DNA of 64,000 nucleotides from Acidobacteriota bacterium (lineage in GTDB: Bacteria > Acidobacteriota > Terriglobia > Acidiferrales > UBA7541). The first letter of the stretch is position 1. Every line of letters begins with the position of its first letter. The stretch is from NCBI GenBank assembly GCA_013289825.1, contig JABCZF010000012.1:1-64000 (forward strand), in the 5' to 3' direction. The notes beneath the pieces were generated by a model, which was given only the letters and a program-made list of their open reading frames with translations, did no database searches and was not told the origin of the DNA. Positions 52,473 through 60,631 of the stretch are shown here, in pieces. The translations under genes were made by a program, and so were the position numbers.

Positions 52473-52969
52473 TTCACCCAAACGCGATCAAAGGAATGGG
52501 ATCTGAGTCGTGACGGCTCGCGGTGTGTTTAAAGCATTCAGCGACGCAAATCACATATTTCGGCCTGGTCCAAACGGCCGGCAAGCGGAGAAACCTGAAG
52601 CCAAACGGGGTAGGTAGGTGTTCGCTCGTCAATAAGCTAGCGCGGAGGATTTGGCAAGCGGGCTTCCGCAAATGTGCAATTTTTGTCACAAAAGGAATGC
52701 TATGTGCAGTGGCCTGTTCGACTAACCCGCACTTTACAAGGAATTTACACGAGCTTTGCGTTGGCCCAAGAATTGCACCGCTTATATGCAACGACGGAGA
52801 ATATCCGTGCTTTGAGTCCAGGTCCAGGTCCATTGAAATCATGCACGGGAAGTCTCTTAGAAGTGCGAAGTAGGGTGCGGTCGGCGGTTGCCCGCCGGCC
52901 ATATCCGGTTACGCTGCTCATCTTCAGAAATACGAATGTCCCCAATTTGTGGTGCTGTGAGTCTCTGAT
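52473..52969. other. Intergenic region upstream of the Crp/Fnr-family regulator
   Basis: About 497 bp. No supported gene: two frames of about 100 codons (52523-52873 and 52674-52973) lack ribosome sites and family features. The one notable element is the A/T-rich inverted repeat at 52681-52693, listed separately. I could not place a promoter or a terminator for the secretin gene. Confidence 0.4.
52681..52693. promoter_or_regulatory. A/T-rich perfect inverted repeat, possible regulator site
   Basis: TTTTGT-C-ACAAAA has perfect 6-bp arms around one base, in GC-rich surroundings, 277 bp before the Crp/Fnr-type gene. It loosely recalls TGT-n-ACA operator cores but its arms are closer together than in Crp (TGTGA-N6-TCACA) or Fnr (TTGAT-N4-ATCAA) sites. 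Function unknown. Confidence 0.3.
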
Positions 52970-53803
52970 ATGAACGCCTCAAACGAGGTATCCGGCACGG
53001 GTTTGTCCGAAAAACCCACCAGGTCTGGACAAAGGATGAGATTGATGCCCGATACGCGAGTACGAAGATTGATTGCGCCTGTGGTTATCCCGCCGTCAAG
53101 TCGGGGCCCCGAGAGTTTGTTGCATCGCCGCGCGGCCGAGATTCAGGGGTTTCCCCTATTTTCTGGTATTTCCCCCGACGACTCGAAACAAATCCTGACT
53201 CCAGCTACGTATCAGGAGTTTTCTCGCCGCGAGGTAATTTACCAAGAGGGCGACCCGATAAACAAAGTGTTCTTGCTGACATCGGGTTCGGCGAAAATCA
53301 CGCAAGTGGCGCCGAACGGCGGCGAAGTTATTCTTCGCCTAAGCGGCCCCGGCGAACTCGTGGGGAAGATTAGATTTGAGAGCCAGGCACGGCACGGTTC
53401 TTTGGCCCAGGCGCTCGGGTCATCTACGGCGCTGGTCTGGGATGCTTCTGTTTTTGAGTCGCTTTCTCACCGATTTCCGGCTCTTCGACGCAACTCGATG
53501 TACGGTATTAGCAAGAGTCTGGAAGAGATGGAAGAGCGGTTTCGCGAAATATCCACCGAGAAGGTTGCCGTGCGGCTGAGCCATGAAATCATGCGGTTGC
53601 TGGATCAGGTGGGACGGCGCGTGAACGGCGCTGTGCAGATCAGCCTGTCGCGAGAAGAGCTGGCGCAACTGATCGGCACCACCTTATTTACCGTGAGCCG
53701 GTTGCTATCTGACTGGGACGAGCGCGGCATCGTGAGTATTGGCCGAGAGACCGTCTCCGTCAGTAATGTGCAAGGGCTTAAGCAATTGCCTGAGACCGAA
53801 TGA
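52970..53803 (+). CDS. Crp/Fnr-family transcriptional regulator (277 aa)
   Basis: Cyclic-nucleotide-binding-type regulator. After an unusual leader of about 55 residues comes the effector beta-barrel (about 60-170: GFPLFSGISPDDSKQIL, REVIYQEGDPINKVFLLTSGSAKI, ILRLSGPGELVG). The dimer helix (about 175-200) and a Crp-type winged HTH (about 205-265: LSREELAQLIGTTLFTVSRLLSDW) follow. The Fnr-type N-terminal cysteine cluster is absent, so oxygen sensing through Fe-S is unlikely. The phosphate-binding Arg-Ser of cAMP receptors is not evident, so the ligand is open. ATG 52970 has no strong ribosome site. Stop to the next gene is 63 bp. Confidence 0.9.
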   Translation: MNASNEVSGTGLSEKPTRSGQRMRLMPDTRVRRLIAPVVIPPSSRGPESLLHRRAAEIQGFPLFSGISPDDSKQILTPATYQEFSRREVIYQEGDPINKVFLLTSGSAKITQVAPNGGEVILRLSGPGELVGKIRFESQARHGSLAQALGSSTALVWDASVFESLSHRFPALRRNSMYGISKSLEEMEERFREISTEKVAVRLSHEIMRLLDQVGRRVNGAVQISLSREELAQLIGTTLFTVSRLLSDWDERGIVSIGRETVSVSNVQGLKQLPETE

Positions 53804-53866
53804 TGACATGCAACGATCAAAGTGGGACCGCGATAAACGATTAGTTTCTGTTTCCGGGGGCGCGTT

Positions 53867-55096
53867 ATGTTTCGAGCGGAAGTGATGGGCCACAAGCCTC
53901 ATCGAGGGCCATCTGGAAGTGCCATCATTGGAGTTGGTCTCATGCTGGCAACGATATTCTGTGCGGCAGCGGTATACTCGCAGAGCAAACCGGCTGCCGG
54001 AGAGGGTCAGACTTCGGCGCCAAACCTTCCCTCAAACGATGTGCCTCCCCTGTATGGAAAGGGTCTGAGAATGCGCACCGGTGCAACCGGAAGTGTACCT
54101 CCGACCACGGCGGTGTTGGCCATGAACGGCGTCTGTGATACCTCGCAAAAGGCGAAGGGAGCCACTGGCTGCAGAATCTTGATTACAAAAGCGGAGATGG
54201 AAGACTTACTCCGCGTTGTCCAACCAAACGCTTCGCCGACCGAGCAGCATCAATTTGAGATCAATTACCTCAAGCTCGCGGCTGCCGCTGGAGAAGCCCA
54301 GCGCCGCCACCTCGAAGCAGATCCCCAAGTGGCGGAGCAGATTCGGACGCAAGAAAAGCTGGTTCGCATGCAAGTGCTCGCGAACTTGCTGTACCGGAAT
54401 GTCGAGAAGCAGGCAAACGACGTCCCGGCGGCTGAACTGGAAAAGTACTACCAAGACCATCGGGACGATTATAAGCAGGAGGAAGTCCTCCGCGTGTATA
54501 TCCCGAAAACGCCATCGGCGGTCAACGGGCAAGCTGCGGATTTGGCGATATTGAAAGCGATGGCTGAGGATGTGCGCAAGCGAGCCCTGGCAGGTGAGGA
54601 TTTCGATTCGCTCCAGAAGGATGTTTTCGTCAATCTTGGAATTAAGGGCACGCCGCCAGCCACGAAGGTGACGGTGACCAAGCTGACAAAACTGCCTGCG
54701 GCGGAGAGGCCGGCTCTTGCCCTGGACACCGGCAGCGTAAGCGATGTGGTTGAAACCGCGGTTACCTTTGTGGTGCTCAAGATGGAATCCAGGGGCGTGA
54801 TACCGCTGGAAAGCGCGAAGGCTGACGTCGTGAACGCGGTGCAACACGAACGGATGCAAGCGCAGATTCGGGAGATTACCGAAAACGGCAAGACACAATT
54901 CAATTTGAGCTATTTGGAGTTACCTGCGGCGCCGGACGTTTTGCCTCCACCGCAGGTGATGAGCTTGCCCGGAGAGCAGGGAACAGCCGCGGCGTTGGTA
55001 ATGTCCCGTGGCTATTTGAAGGGTACGCCGCCCTCGCACAAGCGCGAAGCCGTGGCGTATCCGTCAAAAAAACGGTCCACGACGCCTCCGAATTGA
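53867..55096 (+). CDS. PpiC/SurA-like periplasmic peptidyl-prolyl isomerase (409 aa)
   Basis: Periplasmic chaperone/foldase. A membrane or signal segment (about residues 17-38, SAIIGVGLMLATIFCAAAV) is followed by a helical SurA-N-like part (about 80-190). That part has VLAMNGVCDTSQK, ITKAEMEDLLRVVQPNASPTEQ and NYLKLAAAAGEAQRRHLEADPQVAEQI. A parvulin-like domain follows (about 190-320): YYQDHRDDYKQEEVLRVYIP, RKRALAGEDFDSLQKD, DVVETAVTFVVLKMESRGVIPLESAKADV. The PPIase core is divergent and may have lost activity. The C-terminal tail is Pro/Ser-rich. ATG 53867 has GGGGGCG before it. Placed between the Crp-like gene and an STN protein, it may help assemble outer-membrane proteins. Confidence 0.82.
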   Translation: MFRAEVMGHKPHRGPSGSAIIGVGLMLATIFCAAAVYSQSKPAAGEGQTSAPNLPSNDVPPLYGKGLRMRTGATGSVPPTTAVLAMNGVCDTSQKAKGATGCRILITKAEMEDLLRVVQPNASPTEQHQFEINYLKLAAAAGEAQRRHLEADPQVAEQIRTQEKLVRMQVLANLLYRNVEKQANDVPAAELEKYYQDHRDDYKQEEVLRVYIPKTPSAVNGQAADLAILKAMAEDVRKRALAGEDFDSLQKDVFVNLGIKGTPPATKVTVTKLTKLPAAERPALALDTGSVSDVVETAVTFVVLKMESRGVIPLESAKADVVNAVQHERMQAQIREITENGKTQFNLSYLELPAAPDVLPPPQVMSLPGEQGTAAALVMSRGYLKGTPPSHKREAVAYPSKKRSTTPPN

Positions 55097-55197
55097 GCGG
55101 AATTGTTTGCGCAACGCAATTGACAGCCGAAACATCCGCATGGTAGACGTTCTTGCCCACGGTTCGGTTTTGAAGCTGGGGGGTTGGAGGGAAAAAC

Positions 55198-56205
55198 ATG
55201 AGCCTCGCCGAATGTTTCGAGTTGGTTTTCGGCTTCCTTGAGCATCACCAGTCGCGCGGTTGGCAGCGCTCGGCTTGGCGCGGGAAGACCGTGCAACGTT
55301 TCATTGCTCCCCTCAACTTTAACCTAAAGCCCGGAGCCGCGGCCCTCTGTTTGGTTTTTCTTTCCGTTCCATGCGCCCTAGCGGCCTTTCCTCTGGCAGT
55401 CGCCGACGGTCGCACGCAAGATTCGAGTCAAGCAGCTGGATCGAAGCTGTCGCCAGCACAGGGGCCTGGAGCACCTGATCCGAAAGCGCAGCTTTTGCCG
55501 CAGACACCTTCACCGGAGAAATCCGAAGTGAAACGCGCGCAAGTTACCTACGCGGGCGGTCAGCTGACCATAGTAGCGGAGAACGTCGCCCTTTCCGAAG
55601 TGCTGGTGGCCGTGCGGCAGGCCATGGGAGCGGACCTCGAAATTCCGGCTGGCGCTGCCGCGGAACACGTCTGGGTGCACGCGGGTCCCGGACCCGCACG
55701 CACAATTCTTCGCGATATGCTGGACGGCACCGATTTCGACTATGTCATTCAGGCTTCGGAAATCGACGAGGACGGTGTGCGCAGCGTTGTGCTAACGCTT
55801 CGCAGTAAAACGCCTGAAATGGGCGCACCAGGAAATCTCTCCGTGCGCGGCGCGAATCGCAGAACGCCCACCGCAGTCGCCAGCCCAGAGGAAAAAACAG
55901 CCCCGGACAGTCCCGCACCGGAAGATACGGTAACTTCTGCCGGCGCGGCTCCCGCTGCAGCTTCTGCCGACGCGGCTCCCGCTGTAGCTTCTGCCGACGC
56001 GGCTCCTGTTGATCCTCCGCCCGCCGCCGCGGCCACCCGGCCCTTGTCAAACAATTTGCAGTCGTCGCCCACGAATGTAGCTCCAGTTGCGGGAGTGGGA
56101 CCTTCTGGGAACCCCGAACAGGTGGCTCAGCAATTGCAAAATATGTACCAGCAGCGGAGAGAGCTACAGGCACAGCAGAACGCGAAGCCACCAACCGCAA
56201 ACTAA
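55198..56205 (+). CDS. STN-domain exported protein (335 aa)
   Basis: Not a named protein. A signal-type hydrophobic stretch (about residues 46-65, GAAALCLVFLSVPCALAAFP) follows a basic leader. From about 112 to 200 there is an STN-like domain (QVTYAGGQLTIVAENVALSEVLVAVRQAMG, then AGPGPARTILRDMLDGTDFDYVI), the short N-terminal module of secretins and TonB receptors. The rest (about 210-335) is low-complexity, rich in Ala, Pro and Thr, with three nine-residue repeats (SADAAPAVA type) and a Gln-rich end. GGAGGG six bases ahead gives a strong start at 55198. A periplasmic partner of the nearby secretin is possible, by domain only. Confidence 0.78.
   Translation: MSLAECFELVFGFLEHHQSRGWQRSAWRGKTVQRFIAPLNFNLKPGAAALCLVFLSVPCALAAFPLAVADGRTQDSSQAAGSKLSPAQGPGAPDPKAQLLPQTPSPEKSEVKRAQVTYAGGQLTIVAENVALSEVLVAVRQAMGADLEIPAGAAAEHVWVHAGPGPARTILRDMLDGTDFDYVIQASEIDEDGVRSVVLTLRSKTPEMGAPGNLSVRGANRRTPTAVASPEEKTAPDSPAPEDTVTSAGAAPAAASADAAPAVASADAAPVDPPPAAAATRPLSNNLQSSPTNVAPVAGVGPSGNPEQVAQQLQNMYQQRRELQAQQNAKPPTAN
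55934..56014 (+). repeat. Three tandem 27-bp coding repeats
   Basis: Units at 55934-55960, 55961-55987 and 55988-56014 are near-identical (CTTCTGCCGACGCGGCTCCC core) and stay in frame, each encoding a nine-residue Ser-Ala-Asp-Ala-Ala-Pro motif in the STN-domain protein. The second and third units differ by only a few bases at the end. Such repeats can change number by slippage and vary linker length between strains. Confidence 0.85.
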
Positions 56206-56397
56206 GGGAATTGCAAGTGTCTGGACTGCCGCGACGGAACTGTGCTCGGCAGGATGAACTGTTCGGTCTGTTTGGAGCGCGCGGTTTCAGCAGCTGTGAT
56301 GAGTCGCCTTGATGGTCGGTAGGATTGCGGTTAGCGTATGGAATGAGTTAGGTTCTAGAGTTGAACGAAAAAGCACTGTCTATTCCAGAAAGAGCTC

Positions 56398-56835
56398 ATG
56401 AACAAGAACCGATTTGGGAAACTAGTGGCTGTTGCCGCGGGATTCTTCTTTCTGTGCGCGGCAGCAGGGCTGACTCGCGGGCAGAGCGCTTCGCCCAGTC
56501 CGGCGCGGACTCCGAATGGGGCCTCTCCTGGGGCGCAATCAAAGAGAGACACTTCTCCGCCGGACGATTTTGCCGGGTTGCAGTGCAGCGACGAGCAGAA
56601 GGCAGAGATTGACCACATTCGTCAGCAGACGAAGTCGCATAAGGATGCGGTCCTAAAAGACGAGAAGCTAACTGCAGATCAAAAAGATGCCATGATTCTC
56701 GGGTACACCCGGATTGAGTACGGTGAGATTTTTAAGGTGCTGACGCCTGAGCAACAGAAACAAGTCCGCAAGAGAATTAGTGCCCGTCGAGCGGCGGACC
56801 AAGCGGCAAAAAATAAGCAGTCTTCCCCGAAGTGA
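56398..56835 (+). CDS. Small exported protein, Spy/LTXXQ-like (145 aa)
   Basis: Signal peptide (residues 1-28, ending TRGQ) and a Pro/Ser-rich linker precede a helical segment of about 75 residues (about 55-130: SDEQKAEIDHIRQQTKSHKDAVLKDEKLTADQKDAMILGYTRIEYGEIFKVLTPEQQKQVRKR). The pattern of LT-x-x-Q (LTADQ, LTPEQ) resembles the Spy/CpxP periplasmic chaperone family, which protects envelope proteins under stress. The family match is weak and by motif. Single Cys (C62) in LQCSDEQ. ATG 56398 has a weak AAAGAG site. Between two other periplasmic-protein genes on the same strand, with 192 and 272 bp gaps. Confidence 0.75.
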   Translation: MNKNRFGKLVAVAAGFFFLCAAAGLTRGQSASPSPARTPNGASPGAQSKRDTSPPDDFAGLQCSDEQKAEIDHIRQQTKSHKDAVLKDEKLTADQKDAMILGYTRIEYGEIFKVLTPEQQKQVRKRISARRAADQAAKNKQSSPK

Positions 56836-57107
56836 AACCTCTATGCACGGTGGTGACCCGCGCAAGGGGACTGGGTAGACTATGACGGCATTAGCACGAT
56901 TACCGGCATCGGCCTTCCGGTTCCCCTCCTGAGCGCGGTGACGAACTGCGGTCCCCCGAAGAGCTTCCGTCTCGCGGTCAACACAACTCCCCGGGGACAA
57001 GCGGCGAGGAATCGCGTGGAGTTTGACGTAGAACAAGGAAGCCTTTTCCATTTAGCCTTATGCTTTCTCGGGCTTATAGTAACGAATTCTTCAGCGAGGA
57101 TGTGAGC

Positions 57108-58022
57108 ATGTTCAAAAGGTCACTGTTAGCTACTGTTTCTTTGGCATTTGCCGTTGCGCTTGCCGCGGCACCGAATACTCCGCCATCACAACCAAGTCTC
57201 TCCGCCGCTGAAATCGCAGACAAGAACGTAGCGGCCCGGGGCGGTTTGCAGGCATGGCGCGCGGTCCAAACGATGTCGATGGCAGGCAAACTGGGAGCCG
57301 GCGGGAATCAGCGCAGTACGCTTCGCGTTCCAAGTCCAGTCCCAGGGAAAGAGATTAGCCGAAATACACTTCCCACTCGGCCTACTCAAGAAGTCCAGCT
57401 GCCGTTTGTGATGGACCTGAAGCGGACTCGCAAGACACGATTGGAGCTGCAGTTCCACGGGCAGACCGCCATTCAGGTGTATGACGGCACCAACGGCTGG
57501 AAGCTGAGGCCCTACCTCAATCGGCGCGTCGTTGAGCCGTTTACGGAGGAAGAAACTAAAATCGCAAGTCTGCAACAGGATCTGGATGGTCCCCTGGTGG
57601 ATTACGCGGCCAAGGGCACGAAGATCGAGCTGGCAGGCACGGAAAAGGTTGAGGATCGCGATACTTACAAGCTCAAGCTCACCATGAAAAGCGGTCAGGC
57701 GATCCATATTTGGATTGACGCGCAGACCTTTCTGGAAACGAAGATTGAAGGGCAGCCCAGACGGCTCGACGGCATCTACCATCCGGTAGAAGTCTACTAC
57801 CGTGATTATCGTCCAGTGAGCGGGCTGCACGTTCCGTTTATGCTGGAGACGAAAGTTCTCCCGGTGGCCCAAACGGTGAAGGGGATGAGGCAAACTGACG
57901 TTCCCGTTGAGAAAATCGTCGTTGAGAAGGTGGAAGTGAATCCAAAGCTCGACGAATCCCTGTTTACGAAACCTCAAATCTCAGCGGCGGCAAATGAACC
58001 GGCGCTTCCGAAAACCAAGTAG
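57108..58022 (+). CDS. LolA-like periplasmic outer-membrane lipoprotein-sorting protein (304 aa)
   Basis: Exported protein with a signal peptide (residues 1-20, ALAAA) and a half-barrel beta structure like LolA/LolB and the DUF4292 group. Strands are seen in LGAGGNQRSTLRV, ELQFHGQTAIQVYDGTNGWKLRPYLN, GTKIELAGTEKVEDRDTYKLKLTMKSGQAIHIWIDAQTFLETKIEG and GIYHPVEVYYRDYRPVSGLHVPFMLETK. The pattern of an extracellular beta-sheet with DGTNGW and a hydrophobic lid is common to this fold. It may carry lipids or lipoproteins across the periplasm. ATG 57108 is preferred to the in-frame 57060 because the signal peptide starts there and GAGGA precedes it. A Rho-independent terminator follows 28 bp after the stop. 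Confidence 0.8.
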   Translation: MFKRSLLATVSLAFAVALAAAPNTPPSQPSLSAAEIADKNVAARGGLQAWRAVQTMSMAGKLGAGGNQRSTLRVPSPVPGKEISRNTLPTRPTQEVQLPFVMDLKRTRKTRLELQFHGQTAIQVYDGTNGWKLRPYLNRRVVEPFTEEETKIASLQQDLDGPLVDYAAKGTKIELAGTEKVEDRDTYKLKLTMKSGQAIHIWIDAQTFLETKIEGQPRRLDGIYHPVEVYYRDYRPVSGLHVPFMLETKVLPVAQTVKGMRQTDVPVEKIVVEKVEVNPKLDESLFTKPQISAAANEPALPKTK

Positions 58023-58050
58023 AACCCAGCATTCGTTGCACTAAGGTTTG

Positions 58051-58094
58051 CCGCGGAGCGCGGCCTGAAGCCGGGCTCCGCGGTATTCGTTTTT
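58051..58094 (+). terminator. Rho-independent terminator after the LolA-like gene
   Basis: Perfect 9-bp arms CCGCGGAGC (58051-58059) and GCTCCGCGG (58075-58083), with an inner CGGC/GCCG stem and CTGAA loop, are followed by TATTCGTTTTT (58084-58094). It is 28 bp after the stop at 58022 and ends the plus-strand gene group. Confidence 0.85.
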
Positions 58095-58222
58095 GCGCGT
58101 TGGAATTCTCGCCGCTCAATAGTTCCACAGTGATAGAGGGACCCCGCGAACCTCGAACGTCTCGCCCTAAAAAGCCCATCAAGACGTCGCTCGTCGGAAT
58201 AGCGCCGCATGAGCACGCAAAT

Positions 58223-58682
58223 ATGAAAACGACGTTGAGCGTAGCGGTGTTTTGTTTCTTGGCGCTCTCTCCGCTAGCCGGTGCTCACGACTATCGTCTC
58301 CAGTTCACTCCCGACCCCGAATCCCGGGATTTGGTCGTGGCGGGACATCAATTTTTCAGGGAATACGGACCTCTCCCACCGGGCTCGTGCGCTACGCGAT
58401 TCGCCTAAACCTGCCATCCGATTCCGGAGATGGGCAAGAATTTAGCCAGAACGGCAGGCTCGTGGTCCCCAGAAACTCAGACGAGTGCCTGCCGCCAATG
58501 CATCTCTGTTTGTCCGGCCGCAAAGTGGGCTTGGCTTCCCGGATCGTGATTCGTCATCTCCCCCGCTCGGCCTGAGGTACGAGGTCGAAAGAGCCGGGAG
58601 GCTAGCACATCCCGGGACATTCGAGCTACGGCGCAGCGGGCCGGACTCGGTGGATGCAGCTCGCTTGCTGGCCCGAGCATAG
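58223..58682 (+). pseudogene. Frameshifted remnant of an exported-protein gene
   Basis: ATG 58223 begins a clear signal peptide (MKTTLSVAVFCFLALSPLAGAHD, 23 residues) and continues HDYRLQFTPDPESRDLVVAGHQFF, then stops at 58408. The sequence plausibly continues in the second frame from about 58363 (GIRTSPTGLVRYAIRLNLPSDSGDGQEFS) to a stop at 58575, and perhaps in a third to 58682. Two frame shifts in 460 bp indicate decay, or a sequencing error in a real gene. I do not recognise the family. It sits between a terminator and the copper-efflux genes. Confidence 0.5.
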
Positions 58683-59140
58683 CGGGGTCGGGTCAATGCT
58701 CGGTTCAGAGTGTCTCGCAAAAGAGCCTGCACCGGAGAACGCCTTGGGCACCGAGAGCCCAGCCAAGGCAGTAGAACAAAAGGGGTTAACGGAATGAGTC
58801 GGCTGGCCTTTCAGATGCGTACCTGGGTTCTCGCGCCTGGTGCACTTGCGGGAGCGCAAAGACCACCCCGCACACCTGATCTATAATAAACAGTCGTCGC
58901 TCCAACCGTGGCCGCAACAGGGTCTTTCTCCGCAGGAAACGCTCGACGAAGTGGCCGCACGCGCCTGATGGTGAAGTCCCGGGAGGAATCCGGCGAACTG
59001 AACCGGTGCGACGGACGGAACGGTCAGTTTTTTCGAGCAGCGTTAGTCGTTAGGCCCGACGTTTGCTCAGGATACTCCGCAGAACGTAGGCTTGGAAAAG
59101 TGCCCTGCGTTGATCCAGGTCCAAACAGATGGAGTGTAGG
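58683..59140. other. Intergenic region upstream of cusB
   Basis: About 458 bp without a supported gene. It has a perfect -10-like TATAAT at 58882-58887 but no -35 box at the right distance, and no recognisable CueR-type or CusR-type operator. The cusB ribosome site GGAG (59131-59134) ends the region. Confidence 0.4.
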
Positions 59141-60631
59141 ATGAGCCAGATTCGCCGAGTGAGTCTTGCCATTGCGGTGGTTGCTGCGATAGGTGCGTCT
59201 TACGGACTGGGCCGCCACAATTTGCATTCGCAACCGAACACGAAGGCGGGGCGGCACGTCCTCTACTATGTCGACCCGATGCATCCCAGCTACAAGTCCG
59301 ACAAGCCGGGCATTGCCCCGGACTGCGGAATGCAGCTTGAACCGGTCTTTGCCGACCAGCTCGCAAACGTATCTGCCTCTTCACCACTGGAGCAATGGCC
59401 CTCAGGCACAGTCCGCATTGACAGTGCCGCGCAAAGACTTCTTGGCATTCGACTCGCCTCTGTCCAGAAAAGTGGTGCTACTCGCAATGTCCGGGTCGTC
59501 GGGCGTGTGGTTCCCGAAGACACGCGAGTGTACAGAATTAACTCCGGCGCGGACGGATTTATTCAAGAGACTCACAACGATTCCGTGGGAACGCGAGTCA
59601 AGAAGGATCAAACGCTGGCGACGTATTATTCGCCCGAGTTTCTATCCGTAGCTTCCGGTTTCCTCGCCGCCACCGAGCGCGTGCCAGGCTCTGTGGGTAC
59701 CGACGGATCGCGCACCATGCCATTTCCCGGGGCGGTGTCCAAGCAAGGGGTAAGCAGTCTCAATGGCTATTCCGATCGCCTGCGAAATCTGGGCATGAGC
59801 GAGGTGCAGATTCAACGGATCGCCGACAGCCGCAAGCTTCCCGAAAACATCGATGTTGTCGCTCCCACCGACGGATTCATTCTCTCGCGAAACGTTTCCG
59901 CGGGACAGCATTTCGATCACAACATGGAGTTCTACCGCATTGCGGATCTGCGCCGGGTGTGGGTTGTCGCCGAGGTTGATGAAAACGAAGCGTCCTATCT
60001 CCGTGCTGGTGATCTGGCAAAGATTACCTTGAATGGGGCAGGGCGCCAGTTGCAAGCACGCATTTCCGACAGCCTGCCACAATCGGAAGCGGGAGGCGGG
60101 ACTGTCAAGTTTCGTCTTGAAGTGGAAAATTCCAAATTTACCTTGCGGCCTGAAATGTTGGTGGACGTCGAGCTGCCGATCCGTTTACCGCGCGCCGTTA
60201 CCGTGCCGCTGGACGCGCTGGTGGATTCGGGAGCGCACGCCCGTGTATACGTCGAGCGCGGAGAAGGCGTTTTCGAGCCCCGCGAGGTCGAAACGGGATG
60301 GCGTTTTGGCGAACGGGTGGAGATCTTGAGGGGCGTCGAGCCCGGTGAGCGCGTGGTGGCCGCCGCCACGTTTCTCGTTGACTCGGAAAGCCGGCTGAAA
60401 ACGCCTACTGTTGAAGCCCCGCCTGTCAGCGCTCCGGATAGCGCGGTCAGTCTGCCTGAACATGTGGCCGTTGCGAAAGCGGTGCCGGTCCCGGGTTGCA
60501 GCGTGGCGGGAGATTCACGAACGGCGGGTTCGCCGGGCAAGTCTCTCGCCCTGCCCGCGCCATGCGCGAAAAAGGTGAGGGACGATCCCTCCGGCGCGAG
60601 TGCCAGGCATCCGGGAGACGGCGTTGATTAA
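59141..60631 (+). CDS. cusB: CusB-type periplasmic adaptor of a Cu(I)/Ag(I) efflux RND pump (496 aa)
   Basis: Membrane-fusion protein linking the inner-membrane RND pump to an outer-membrane channel. After an N-terminal anchor or signal (about residues 5-25) there is a heavy-metal-binding motif of the YHS/HMBD type (YYVDPMHPSYKSDKPGIAPDCGMQLEPVF, about 42-70; Met and Cys ligands). Then come the barrel-sandwich hybrid and hairpin (VRVVGRVVPEDTRVYRI, GADGFIQETHNDSVGTRVKKDQ), lipoyl strand DVVAPTDGFILSRNVSAGQ and beta-barrel WVVAEVDENEASYLRAGD. A tail of about 75 residues is low-complexity with two Cys (PGCSV, PAPCAKK). ATG 59141 has GGAG six bases ahead. It overlaps cusA by eight bp. Metal choice is argued from the cusA Met triad. 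Confidence 0.92.
   Translation: MSQIRRVSLAIAVVAAIGASYGLGRHNLHSQPNTKAGRHVLYYVDPMHPSYKSDKPGIAPDCGMQLEPVFADQLANVSASSPLEQWPSGTVRIDSAAQRLLGIRLASVQKSGATRNVRVVGRVVPEDTRVYRINSGADGFIQETHNDSVGTRVKKDQTLATYYSPEFLSVASGFLAATERVPGSVGTDGSRTMPFPGAVSKQGVSSLNGYSDRLRNLGMSEVQIQRIADSRKLPENIDVVAPTDGFILSRNVSAGQHFDHNMEFYRIADLRRVWVVAEVDENEASYLRAGDLAKITLNGAGRQLQARISDSLPQSEAGGGTVKFRLEVENSKFTLRPEMLVDVELPIRLPRAVTVPLDALVDSGAHARVYVERGEGVFEPREVETGWRFGERVEILRGVEPGERVVAAATFLVDSESRLKTPTVEAPPVSAPDSAVSLPEHVAVAKAVPVPGCSVAGDSRTAGSPGKSLALPAPCAKKVRDDPSGASARHPGDGVD

Noticed and set aside
52523..52973. Two overlapping frames of about 100 codons upstream of the Crp-like gene
   Set aside because: Different frames over the same bases, mixed composition, no ribosome sites.
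58882..58887. Perfect TATAAT as the cusBA promoter
   Set aside because: No acceptable -35 box at 16-18 bp; kept only as a remark in the intergenic entry.
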